This document shows, one piece after another, positions 1 to 8,017 of a DNA stretch of 52,824 nucleotides (position 1 is the first letter of the stretch; every line of letters begins with the position of its first letter). Source of the stretch: Truepera sp. (GTDB lineage: Bacteria > Deinococcota > Deinococci > Deinococcales > Trueperaceae); NCBI GenBank assembly GCA_018333895.1, contig JAGXSJ010000090.1, positions 1-52,824 of the forward strand. The letters run 5' to 3'. The notes beneath the pieces are model-generated. The model did no database searches. It had not been told where the DNA came from and saw nothing but the letters and a program-made list of their open reading frames with translations. A program made the translations under genes and the position numbers.

Positions 1-1187
1 TCTCCCACGCCGATGTCTTGCTGCGGCGGCACCACCGCTAGGCAGTCTGCCGTTAGCATCGAGGTCAGCACCCCCGAACTCTGGTTGCCGGTGGAATACG
101 CAATATAGCCGCGATCCGCATCAAAACTTAGCGTGGCGCGGCGGAAAGCCTCCTTGCGACCGGCCCCCTTAAAGGCGCTGCCGGCGGTAGCCACCAACCT
201 GCGCTCCAAGGGCAAGGGCTCCGTCAAACCCAGCGCGGCATGAACCCACGCCTGCGCGATCAACAAAAACACCACCATGCTCGACACCGGATTGCCGGGG
301 AGGCCAAAGACCGGCAGCCCTCCCCACTCGCCAAACAGCGCCGGCCCGCCGGGGCGGATAGCCACCTTCCAGAAGCGCACCGTCCCCTCGTTAAGCAGCA
401 GGTCGCGCACGAAGTCGTAGCTCCCCATCGAGACGCCCCCCGAGGTTAAGAGCAGGTCGAGGCCGCCCGCCTCGCTCACGGCGCGGCGCAACGCCTCGGG
501 GTCATCTACCACGCGCGGCAGCACCACCGGCTCGGCGCCCGCCTGCTGCACCAGCCCTGCTACCGAATAGCTGTTAGAGTTGTACACCTGTCCGTCGCGG
601 ATAACCTGGCCGGGCTCGAGCACCTCGTCGCCGGTAGCCAGGATGCCCACGCGCGGGCGCCGCATGACCGGCAGCTCGGCGTAGCCCATCGCAGCCGCTA
701 CGCCGACCGCCGCCGGGCTGAGGCGCTGTCCGGCCTGAAGATAGACCTCGCCAGCACGCAGATCCTGGCCGCGCGGGCGGATGTCGTCAGGGCTGGCCGC
801 GCGCCTGAGGAGCACATGGTCGCCGTCGCGCTCGGTATCCTCAACCGCTGCGATGGCATCGGCGCCGTACGGCATGGGCGAACCGGTATAGATCCCTACT
901 GCCTGCCCAGGGCCCACCGTACCCGTAAAGACCGCCCCGGCCGGAACATCGCCGACTACCCGCAGGCGCACCGGCCGCTCGGTGCTGGCTCCTTGCGTGT
1001 CCGCCGCTCGACAAGCGTAGCCGTCGAGCGCCGAGTTGTCGCAGCTAGGATGATCTACCCGGCTGGCTAGCGGCTCGGCTAGTGTGCGCCCATAGGCTTC
1101 AAGGAGCGGCACCCGCTCAGAGCCTAACCGCGGCGCCGCCGCACGCACCAGGGCGATGGCCTCATTAATGCTGATCTCGCTTCGCAT
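1..1187 (-). CDS. moeA: Molybdopterin molybdenumtransferase MoeA (3' end beyond window)
   Basis: MoeA inserts molybdate into adenylylated molybdopterin, the last step of molybdenum cofactor synthesis. I translated this gene by hand; it is missing from the ORF track because it has no stop inside the window. It begins MRSEISINEAIALV at the ATG at 1187 and stays open for 395 codons. Family landmarks in order are DNSALDGYA (substrate region), IYTGSPMPYGADA, ILATGDEV, a TSGGVSMGSYDFV motif and GLPGNPVSSM. MoeA proteins are usually about 400 aa, so only a few C-terminal residues should be missing. It is divergent from the HAD gene, with about 100 bp between them. Family assignment is secure. Confidence 0.95.
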   Translation of the reverse strand, partial: MRSEISINEAIALVRAAAPRLGSERVPLLEAYGRTLAEPLASRVDHPSCDNSALDGYACRAADTQGASTERPVRLRVVGDVPAGAVFTGTVGPGQAVGIYTGSPMPYGADAIAAVEDTERDGDHVLLRRAASPDDIRPRGQDLRAGEVYLQAGQRLSPAAVGVAAAMGYAELPVMRRPRVGILATGDEVLEPGQVIRDGQVYNSNSYSVAGLVQQAGAEPVVLPRVVDDPEALRRAVSEAGGLDLLLTSGGVSMGSYDFVRDLLLNEGTVRFWKVAIRPGGPALFGEWGGLPVFGLPGNPVSSMVVFLLIAQAWVHAALGLTEPLPLERRLVATAGSAFKGAGRKEAFRRATLSFDADRGYIAYSTGNQSSGVLTSMLTADCLAVVPPQQDIGVG

Positions 1188-1291
1188 AAACCTATGCTAG
1201 CAGGCTAGCCTTGCCAAGTCTTGACCTGAGCGTGCTAAGCTCAAGCGGTGTATTGCGCGATCATTGACTGTGCCATGGCCCAGGGTGCCGG

Positions 1292-2005
1292 ATGATCCAC
1301 GCCCTGCTGCTTGACCTCGACGGCACGCTGCTCGAAAACGAGCCCAGCGCTTTCATGGTGGCCTACTTTGCCGCCGTTAAGCGCTATTTTGCCCCACACT
1401 GCGACACCGATCAGCTCCTTACCGCCATCGGCATCGGCGTACAGGCCATGCTCGCCAACCAGGGCACGGGTACTAACGCCGAGGCCTTTTGGCAGACCGC
1501 CGAGCCGAGGCTACCGGCACCGCGCGCGGCGCTGATGCCCTTGTTCGAAGAGTTCTACGAGCAGGAGTTTGCCACTCTGGCCAGCGTGACCAAGCCGGTA
1601 CCGGGGGCGCTCGAGCTAATTGCCACTGCGCGGCAGGCCGGTCTTAAGCTGGCGGTCGCTACTAACCCGGTCTTCCCCCGCCGCGCTATCGAGCACCGCC
1701 TGGAGTGGGCCGGGCTAGACCCTGCCGATTTTGACCTGATCACCTGCTTTGAGACTATGCACAGCAGCAAACCCCGGCCTGCCTACTTTGCTCAGATAAT
1801 AGACCTGCTCGGGGTAGCGGCCGATGGCGCGGTGATGGCCGGTAACCACCTGTCTGACGACTTGCAGGGGGCTCAGGCGGTAGGCCTCACCACCTTTTTT
1901 GTTGACACCTTCCCCATCGCCGACGCCCCGGTGACCCCTACCGCCCGCGGCTCGCTGCACGACCTGCGCGCCTTTCTGTTCGGGGGTGAGGGGTACAACG
2001 AATAG
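1292..2005 (+). CDS. HAD-superfamily phosphohydrolase
   Basis: This is a 237-aa soluble hydrolase of the haloacid dehalogenase superfamily, probably a small-molecule phosphatase. Motif I is LLLDLDGTLLEN near residues 5-16 with the nucleophile and acid/base aspartates, motif II is the ATNP serine/threonine position, motif III is the lysine of SSKPRPAYF, and motif IV is GNHLSDDLQGA. An alpha-helical cap lies between motifs I and II. The ATG at 1292 puts motif I at the N-terminus, as expected. It converges on htpX, with 19 bp between stop codons. The substrate cannot be told from sequence. Confidence 0.88.
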   Translation: MIHALLLDLDGTLLENEPSAFMVAYFAAVKRYFAPHCDTDQLLTAIGIGVQAMLANQGTGTNAEAFWQTAEPRLPAPRAALMPLFEEFYEQEFATLASVTKPVPGALELIATARQAGLKLAVATNPVFPRRAIEHRLEWAGLDPADFDLITCFETMHSSKPRPAYFAQIIDLLGVAADGAVMAGNHLSDDLQGAQAVGLTTFFVDTFPIADAPVTPTARGSLHDLRAFLFGGEGYNE

Positions 2006-2024
2006 ACATTAATGAAGCCTAGCC

Positions 2025-2975
2025 CTACATCCGCCGCAGCCGCTCAATCCGCTCCTCGATCGGCGGGTGAGTGGCCAACAACGAGTTGGCATTAAGGCTT
2101 AGCACCGGGTTGATGAAAAACATGTGCCGCACCCCCTCGGAGACCTCCAGCTTGCCACCTCTAAAGTCGCGCAGCTTCTCTAAAGCCCGCGCCAATCCCT
2201 CGGGGTTGCGGGTGATGTAAGCACCGGTAGCGTCGGCCAGAAACTCGCGGCGGCGGCTGACCGCTAGGCGCAGCAGCGAGGCCAGTAGCGGCGCTAGAAT
2301 CAACAGCACCACTAGCAGGATTATGCCGATCACCTGGACCTGCCCCCCACCCCTACTGCTACGGCGGCCCCCAAAGCGCAGCGAGCGCAGCACCAGGTCG
2401 CGCAGCAAGACAATGGCACCCAGAGTCGCGGCCAGCATCGACATCAAGCGGATGTCGTAGTTCTTGATATGCGCCATCTCGTGGGCGACTACCCCCTCGA
2501 GCTCCTGGCGGTCGAGCAGCTTGATCAGGCCGCTGGTTACGGCGATGGCCCCGTGCTCAGGATCGCGGCCGGTGGCAAAGGCGTTGGGCACCGGCGAGTC
2601 GATGACGTAAAGCTTAGGCGCCGGCACCCCCGCGCCGATAGCTACCGCCTCGGTCACGTTGACCAGGTAGCGGTGCTCCTGGACGGTAGCGGGGCGCGCC
2701 CCCGCAGCGGCCAGCGCCATCTTGTCGCTGAACCAGTAGGCAGCAGCGCTCTGCGTTACGGCCAGCGCTGCCGCTATCCCCACAAAAAAGAACGCGCCGC
2801 CAGGGTCAAAAGCCAGCGCCGCCAGATAGCCGATCCCAGCCAGCAAGCCGACCATGAACAGGCTGAGTAGCCACGAAGCGCGGCGATTACTGGCCTGCCA
2901 GTCGAGTAGGCTAATGCGTTGCCCGGTGGCCTGGTCAGTAAAGACATTAGGCAGCTGCGGGCGCTGGTCGTCCAT
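2025..2975 (-). CDS. htpX: HtpX-like membrane zinc metalloprotease (M48)
   Basis: This is a 316-aa membrane protease of the M48 family, which cleaves misfolded membrane proteins. There are two hydrophobic segments near residues 33-80, then the zinc site HEMAHIKNYD near residue 165 (HExxH), another hydrophobic stretch (ILLVVLLILAPLLASLL), the third-ligand region RREFLADA, and the C-terminal THPPIEERIERL signature. It follows lemA by 2 bp on the same strand. The LemA-HtpX pairing is common in bacteria and suggests a shared membrane-quality role. The operon probably begins at mnmA. Confidence 0.93.
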   Translation of the reverse strand: MDDQRPQLPNVFTDQATGQRISLLDWQASNRRASWLLSLFMVGLLAGIGYLAALAFDPGGAFFFVGIAAALAVTQSAAAYWFSDKMALAAAGARPATVQEHRYLVNVTEAVAIGAGVPAPKLYVIDSPVPNAFATGRDPEHGAIAVTSGLIKLLDRQELEGVVAHEMAHIKNYDIRLMSMLAATLGAIVLLRDLVLRSLRFGGRRSSRGGGQVQVIGIILLVVLLILAPLLASLLRLAVSRRREFLADATGAYITRNPEGLARALEKLRDFRGGKLEVSEGVRHMFFINPVLSLNANSLLATHPPIEERIERLRRM

Positions 2976-2977
2976 GG

Positions 2978-3535
2978 TTAAGAAGCTGGGCGAAACGATA
3001 CCTGCGGCACTTCGCGCTCGGTCTCGGGGATCTCCAGATAGACGTGCGGCTTCTTGCCCATCGGCCCGGCTAAGAACACGCCGGGGACAGTCTTAATGGC
3101 GTTGTTGAACTGCAACACAGCGTCGTTGTAAAACTGCCGGGCGTAGGCGATCTTGTTCTCAATCCCGGCGAGCTCCTCTTGCAAGACGCGAAAGTTCTCG
3201 TTGGCCTTTAGCTCCGGGTAGTTCTCGGCGATAGCGAAGACGCTGCGCAAGGCCGCCGTCATCATGTTGGCTGCCTCCGCCTGTTCGTCGATGCTGCCGG
3301 CACGCAGCATCCGCTCACGCGACTCGGCCACCCGAGTAAAGACCTCCTTCTCGTGGGCCGCGTAGCCCTTAACGGTTTCGACCAAGTTAGGAACTAAGTC
3401 GGTGCGGCGCTTAAGCTGCACGTCGATCTGGCTCCAGGCGTTCTGGTAGCGGTTCTCCAGGGTGACGATGCGGTTGTAGAGATAGACAGCGTAAAGCGCT
3501 AGCGCCACCAGGATGATGAGGACGATCCAACCCAT
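2978..3535 (-). CDS. lemA: LemA family protein
   Basis: This is a 185-aa protein with one N-terminal membrane anchor (WIVLIILVALALYAVYLYN) followed by a long helical bundle. The conserved LemA core is visible: NRIVTLENRYQNAWSQIDVQLKRR, DLVPNLVETVKGYAAHE and YPELKANENFRVLQEEL. LemA proteins have no established enzymatic role and often sit beside HtpX-type proteases, as here with a 2-bp gap. The start at 3535 leaves the anchor at residue 3. It lies 19 bp downstream of mnmA on the same strand. Confidence 0.93.
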   Translation of the reverse strand: MGWIVLIILVALALYAVYLYNRIVTLENRYQNAWSQIDVQLKRRTDLVPNLVETVKGYAAHEKEVFTRVAESRERMLRAGSIDEQAEAANMMTAALRSVFAIAENYPELKANENFRVLQEELAGIENKIAYARQFYNDAVLQFNNAIKTVPGVFLAGPMGKKPHVYLEIPETEREVPQVSFRPAS

Positions 3536-3554
3536 AACACCTCCTGGCGTTATC

Positions 3555-4679
3555 TTACTGCAAGGGCGTGACCTTGGCGGTCATAGCAGCCTCAACTCGT
3601 TGGCGCTCGCTGATGACTCCACCGCCTAGCAGGCGGCTCCCCTGATATAGCACCGCCGATTGACCGATGGTGACGGCAAACAGCGGTTCGTCAAAGCGCA
3701 GCGCAAAGCGGTCGCCGGGCAGCAGCTCCAGGCTGGCCGCCACCGGGCGCTGGCGGTAGCGCACCTGGGCCCACACCCGCGACGGCAGGCCGGCCTCTTC
3801 GAGTAGGAAGTTGCTGCGCTCGGCCACCAAGCTGCTCCACTGGCACTGCTCACGGGTGCCGACTACCACCGCGTTCTCCTTGCCGCGCAGGTCGATCACG
3901 TAGCGCTCAAGGTGCGACTTATAGAGCCCGAGACCTTTGCGCTGGCCGATGGTGTAGAACTGCACCCCCTGGTGCCGACCGATCTCGCGGTAGCCATCAG
4001 CAGCATCCAGAACCGGCCCCGGGCGCGCCTCGCTGTTCTGGTGCAGATAGTCCTTGACGGTAGTGGCGATGAAGCACAGGCCGTGCGAGGACGGTTTCTG
4101 GGCGGTCACAAAACCCCGCTTCGCCGCCCAGTCACGCACCTGCGCTTTGGTCAGTTCACCAATCGGGAACAGCAAGCGGGGCAACACCTGGCGTGGCAGC
4201 GCCCACAGGAAGTAAGTCTGATCCTTTTCATCATCGTCGCCGCGGTGCAGCTCTACCCCGTGCGGCCCCTCCACACGGCGCACGTAGTGACCGGTGGCCA
4301 GATAGCTACAGCTCAGCATCTCGGCCTTCTTAAGGAGGCTACCGAACTTGATCTGGCGATTACACCAGACGCACGGATTGGGCGTCTCGCCGCGCAGGTA
4401 GCTGGGGACGAACGGATCGATGACAACCTCGTTGAACTGCTCGCGGGCATCGAGCAAGTAAAAAGGTAGCTTTAGCGCATCAGCCACCTGCCGGGCGTCA
4501 TAGGCGGCGTCAGGGCTGCAACAGCGATCGAAGGCTCCGCAGGGCCGATCATCGGGCCAGAAGCGGAGCATCGCCCCGGTTACCGCAAACCCCTGCTCTT
4601 GGAGAATGGCTGCGGCCAGCGAGGAGTCCACCCCGCCCGACATAGCGCAGAGCACACTGGGGCTATGGGCAACACTCAC
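3555..4679 (-). CDS. mnmA: tRNA-specific 2-thiouridylase MnmA
   Basis: MnmA thiolates U34 of tRNAs for Lys, Glu and Gln, using ATP and a persulfide relay. The 374-aa protein shows the PP-loop AMSGGVDSSLAA near residue 13, the region CCSPDAAYDARQVA, the catalytic cysteine in NPCVWCNRQIKFG, GHYVR, the second cysteine in HGLCFI, and the YTIGQRKGLG segment of the tRNA-binding domain. The start codon is GTG at 4679; a few residues further in would also be possible. It heads a likely mnmA-lemA-htpX operon. Confidence 0.95.
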   Translation of the reverse strand: MSVAHSPSVLCAMSGGVDSSLAAAILQEQGFAVTGAMLRFWPDDRPCGAFDRCCSPDAAYDARQVADALKLPFYLLDAREQFNEVVIDPFVPSYLRGETPNPCVWCNRQIKFGSLLKKAEMLSCSYLATGHYVRRVEGPHGVELHRGDDDEKDQTYFLWALPRQVLPRLLFPIGELTKAQVRDWAAKRGFVTAQKPSSHGLCFIATTVKDYLHQNSEARPGPVLDAADGYREIGRHQGVQFYTIGQRKGLGLYKSHLERYVIDLRGKENAVVVGTREQCQWSSLVAERSNFLLEEAGLPSRVWAQVRYRQRPVAASLELLPGDRFALRFDEPLFAVTIGQSAVLYQGSRLLGGGVISERQRVEAAMTAKVTPLQ

Positions 4680-4742
4680 AACGCGACAGTCTAGCCGTGC
4701 GGGTAGGCGGCGTGCAACAAGGCAGGCTACTAATGCTCCCTC

Positions 4743-5243
4743 TCATGTGCCGTCAACCTCGCGCTGCCGTTTGAGCTTTCTCTCCAAGAACTCGCGGTCT
4801 AGCACATCTTTGGCCCTGACCGTTTGCTTGAGCCGCAAGAGAAGCTCGGCGGACGGCATCGGGATAGCGACCCCCCGCAGGTCAAAAAAGATGATCTCTT
4901 CGGCGGCTTCCTCATAAGTGACGCCACAAGCTTCTTTCATCAGATCCACCACGAAGGCGTCAGCCACACGGATAACCGCATACCTCTCGAGGTCACCTAC
5001 TTCGATCCCAGTGGCCGCCTTATCCGGCAAGCTTAACAGCGCGGCTTTAACCTTGGCTTGGTTTTCGAAGCTGGCGTCGATAAGGAGATCGATGTCTTCG
5101 GTGGCCCTCACTAAGCCGTGTTGGTTCACGGCCATCCCCCCGATGACCACATACCTTGCTCCCAGGCGATTGAGCTCACGGCAGAGATAGATGAGGTCTT
5201 CGGTAGTTGGTGGGCGGGACTCTAGCGCGTCCTCATTGCCCAT
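4743..5243 (-). CDS. AbiEii/MNT-like nucleotidyltransferase
   Basis: This is a 166-aa nucleotidyltransferase-fold protein. The core RYVVIGGMAVNQHG followed by RATEDIDLLID has the GG loop and the DxD metal-binding aspartates of the Pol-beta superfamily; SAELLLRLKQTVRAKDVLD is the helical tail typical of AbiEii-like toxins. The ORF track extends it to 5507, but that extension is frame shadow. I chose the ATG at 5243 because it gives a normal N-terminus (MGNEDALESRPP) and overlaps the upstream small gene by 22 bp, as in translationally coupled pairs. Probably the enzymatic half of a toxin-antitoxin-like pair; which partner is toxic cannot be stated. Confidence 0.75.
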   Translation of the reverse strand: MGNEDALESRPPTTEDLIYLCRELNRLGARYVVIGGMAVNQHGLVRATEDIDLLIDASFENQAKVKAALLSLPDKAATGIEVGDLERYAVIRVADAFVVDLMKEACGVTYEEAAEEIIFFDLRGVAIPMPSAELLLRLKQTVRAKDVLDREFLERKLKRQREVDGT

Positions 5244-5428
5244 TCCCAAGCTTCTTTCTCTGCAAAGCTGCGAAACTTGTAAACCCCCTTGGGGAAGAAG
5301 GGCTGATTGCCGCGTAGCTCGATGACGAGCTTGAAGAGGTTGTTGGCTGCTTCGAGCCCGCCGGAAGAGGGTTTTCTGCGCCCCACTACCTTCATCTTGG
5401 GTTTCTGGCACGACGCTGCCATGCTCAT
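5222..5428 (-). CDS. Small partner of the nucleotidyltransferase (putative antitoxin)
   Basis: This is a 68-aa protein ending in FPKGVYKFRSFAEKEAWEWAM. Short proteins with a 'GVYKFRSxEE' style C-terminus often sit directly before AbiEii-like nucleotidyltransferases. Its 3' end overlaps the start of the next gene by 22 bp, suggesting coupled translation. The role as antitoxin or accessory factor is inferred from size and position. No catalytic motif is visible. The first codons (MSMAAS) are poorly constrained. Confidence 0.55.
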   Translation of the reverse strand: MSMAASCQKPKMKVVGRRKPSSGGLEAANNLFKLVIELRGNQPFFPKGVYKFRSFAEKEAWEWAMRTR

Positions 5429-5532
5429 ACGATAGCATGCGGCCTATCACCTGGGCGCCATGCGGCCACTGCGCCCACTCGCCACGAAACGTGACGCTGC
5501 GCAACAAGGTAGACTACCAGGGGAGGTCGACT

Positions 5533-5883
5533 GTGAAAGCCACGCAAATCTTTCAACTACTACTGGTGCTGGCCGCTGCCGGCTATCTGCTCTGGTTCCA
5601 TAGCGTCAATCCGGCCGAAGTCCGCCTACCGCTGTTCGCCTCGCTCCCCCCGGCGCTAGTGGTGCTAGCCGCGATGCTGCTGGTCTGGCTGTTTACTTGG
5701 CTCTTGCTGCAAGGGGGCCTCTGGGGGCTAAAGCGCGAAAACCGAAAGCTCAAGAACCAACTAGCCGAGTTAGAGAGCAAGCTAGCCGTCAAGAATGTCC
5801 ATCAGCCCCCCTTGACCCCGGTCATTCCCGACCGCAGCGACGGTTGGCAGAGCGAGGGCGACCTGGACGAGCGCGGTCGTTAG
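5533..5883 (+). CDS. LapA-like small membrane protein
   Basis: This is a 116-aa protein with two transmembrane segments (about residues 4-22 and 38-62) separated by a short loop, then a basic coiled-coil tail (KRENRKLKNQLAELESKLA). This matches the LapA/DUF1049 layout. I prefer the GTG at 5533 over the track start at 5437 because AGGGGAGG lies just upstream and the protein then begins directly with the first membrane helix. It is followed by recJ after 21 bp. The combination resembles LapA proteins of lipopolysaccharide assembly regulation, but function here is unknown. Confidence 0.75.
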   Translation: MKATQIFQLLLVLAAAGYLLWFHSVNPAEVRLPLFASLPPALVVLAAMLLVWLFTWLLLQGGLWGLKRENRKLKNQLAELESKLAVKNVHQPPLTPVIPDRSDGWQSEGDLDERGR

Positions 5884-5904
5884 GAGGCGCCGGTTAACAC
5901 CTTA

Positions 5905-8013
5905 GTGCACTGGCAGCTTCGGCCTGTGGCACCGCTGTCGGCCATCGCCCGGCTGATGCGTGAGCTTAGCATCCCACCGCTGCTGGCGCAGGTGGTGTGG
6001 GGGCGCGGGCTGCAACAAGAGGCGCTGGAGGCACTTACCCCGCCGCTTAAGCTCAGCGCCATCCCGACCTTACCGGAGGCCGCCGCCCGGCTTGAGGCGG
6101 CCATCCGCGCCAAGCGGCGCATCCTGATCCACGGCGACTACGATGCCGACGGTATCAGCGGCACGGCTCTGTTAACCTTAGGCTTGCGGGCGCTCGGCGC
6201 CGAGGTGATACCGTTTATCCCTAACCGGCAGGATGGCTACGGCATCGCGTCTGAGCGGGTACCGGAGCACGCCGAGCGGGCAGCGCTGTTTTTAACTGTG
6301 GACTGCGGCATCAGCAACCTCGAGGAGATTGCCCAGTTACAGGCCCTGGGGGTAGAGGTGATCGTCAGCGACCATCATCACCCCGGCCAGGCCTTGCCCG
6401 ACTGCCTGGTCATCCACCCGGCGCTCTCGCCACTGGCCCGCCAAGGGCTCCCTGAGCTGACCGGCGCCGGGGTGGCTTTTCACCTATTGTGGGCGCTGCA
6501 CGAGCGGCTGGGGCTCGAGCCCCCCCTAGCCTATAGCGACTTAGCAGCCATCGGCACCATCGCCGACGTAGCCCCGCTGCTAGGCGAAAACCGCGCTCTG
6601 GTCAAGGCCGGCCTTATCCGCCTAGCCGACTCGCAGTGGCCGGGGGTACGGGCCGCGGTGGCACAGGCCATCGGTGGGCGGGCGCCAAGCGCGCGCGAGG
6701 TGGCTTTCGTGCTAGCACCGCGCCTAAACGCCGCCGGGCGTCTGGGCGAGGCCGAGGCCGGGCTCGAGCTGTTGATGACCGCCTCCGAGCGCCGAGGCCG
6801 TGAGCTGGCGGCCTACCTCGACATCAAAAACGCCGAGCGCCGCGCCATCCAAGACGCTATGTTCAAGGAGGCGCTGGCGCAGGCCGACCCCGAGGCCCCC
6901 GCTCTGGTGCTCCACAGCGACACCTGGCACCCCGGGGTGATGGGGATTGTGGCCAGCAAGGTGCTGGAGCGCTTCTACAAGCCGGTCTTTATCATCGCCC
7001 AGGGGAAGGGTTCGGTCCGCTCCACGCCGGGCATCTCAGCGGTCGAGGGCTTGGCCTATGCCAGGGCCCACCTCAAGCGCTTCGGCGGGCATTCCCAGGC
7101 CGCCGGTTTCTCGCTTGACAACGCTGCTATCGCGCCGTTTCGCGCCCGCATCTTCGACTACGCGCGGCAGTTCCCTACGCCGCAACCGACGCTTATGATC
7201 GACGCGCTGATCTCGCGTGACGATCTTAACGACGAGCTCTTTCAGGCTATCAAAGGGCTCGAGCCCTACGGCCAGGGCCACCCCCCACCGCTGTTTGCGC
7301 TGACCGCACCCCTGGAGGGTGCCCGCGCCGTGGGCGAAGGTGGCAAGCACCTTCAGCTCAGGCTGGCGGGCCTGCGCGGGGTGGCTTGGCAGCAAGGGCA
7401 TAATGCCGCCATCCTGGCCCCTAACACACCGGTTAACGCTGCTATTCATCTGCACGAGAACCACTGGCAAGAGCGGCGCTCGCTGGAGCTCATCGCTGCC
7501 GCCGTGCGCCCGGCCCAACCGCTAGGCAGCGCCAGCTCGGAACGACCGCTCCGCTACCGCCGGGGCCAGCCGCAAGACCCAGGTGCCTTCACCGCCCTGC
7601 CGCTGAACGACGCTGAGCCGCTAGCGCTCACCGCGCCGCTGCGGGAGCTTGTCAGCCGCCCGGAGGTAATCTTTGCGCTCGACGAGGCCGAACTAGCTAG
7701 GCTGATGCAGCTTGCCGCGCAGTACCCCAGCGTGCATGACCTGCGCCGCGCCTTCGTGGCGCTGTCACGCCGCGACACTCCCCCTTTTAACGGTGTCAGG
7801 GCTGAGCTGTGCCGACGCTGCCTGCTCGAGCTTGAGTTAATCGACCAGCACGGGCGCGCCCGCAACTTAAAGCGCGACCCCTACCGCTCCGAGACGCTGA
7901 TGACAGGGCTGATCGAGCGCTATCTGCTACAGAGCTTTGTCAGCGCCTACCGCTTTGCCGACGACGCCACCTTCGACGAGGCTGTCCGGCGGCTGCTGGG
8001 GATGACATACTGA
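5905..8013 (+). CDS. recJ: Single-stranded-DNA exonuclease RecJ, long Deinococcus-type
   Basis: RecJ is a 5'-3' ssDNA exonuclease of recombination and base-excision repair. The DHH catalytic core is clear: HGDYDADGISG (about residue 76), VDCGISN, VSDHHHPG, the ADVAPLLGENR region and the DHHA1 part with GGHSQAAGFSL; an OB fold follows. At 702 aa it exceeds the roughly 570 aa of enterobacterial RecJ; the extra C-terminal 140 residues (from about PLRELVSRPEVIFALDEAELARL) match the extra domain described in Deinococcus RecJ. Start codon is GTG at 5905, after AGGAGG at 5881-5886. It may be co-transcribed with the LapA-like gene. Confidence 0.95.
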   Translation: MHWQLRPVAPLSAIARLMRELSIPPLLAQVVWGRGLQQEALEALTPPLKLSAIPTLPEAAARLEAAIRAKRRILIHGDYDADGISGTALLTLGLRALGAEVIPFIPNRQDGYGIASERVPEHAERAALFLTVDCGISNLEEIAQLQALGVEVIVSDHHHPGQALPDCLVIHPALSPLARQGLPELTGAGVAFHLLWALHERLGLEPPLAYSDLAAIGTIADVAPLLGENRALVKAGLIRLADSQWPGVRAAVAQAIGGRAPSAREVAFVLAPRLNAAGRLGEAEAGLELLMTASERRGRELAAYLDIKNAERRAIQDAMFKEALAQADPEAPALVLHSDTWHPGVMGIVASKVLERFYKPVFIIAQGKGSVRSTPGISAVEGLAYARAHLKRFGGHSQAAGFSLDNAAIAPFRARIFDYARQFPTPQPTLMIDALISRDDLNDELFQAIKGLEPYGQGHPPPLFALTAPLEGARAVGEGGKHLQLRLAGLRGVAWQQGHNAAILAPNTPVNAAIHLHENHWQERRSLELIAAAVRPAQPLGSASSERPLRYRRGQPQDPGAFTALPLNDAEPLALTAPLRELVSRPEVIFALDEAELARLMQLAAQYPSVHDLRRAFVALSRRDTPPFNGVRAELCRRCLLELELIDQHGRARNLKRDPYRSETLMTGLIERYLLQSFVSAYRFADDATFDEAVRRLLGMTY

Positions 8014-8017
8014 GACC

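Noticed and set aside
4743-5507. 254-aa version of the nucleotidyltransferase
   Set aside because: The first 88 residues are a readthrough of the upstream small gene in another frame; the ATG at 5243 fits the family.
7036-7518. 160-aa minus-strand ORF inside recJ, and similar long shadows at 9392-9799, 12528-13091, 26248-26751, 30503-31033, 33674-34189 and 51287-51853
   Set aside because: They are antisense shadows of clear genes in GC-rich DNA, with no family features.
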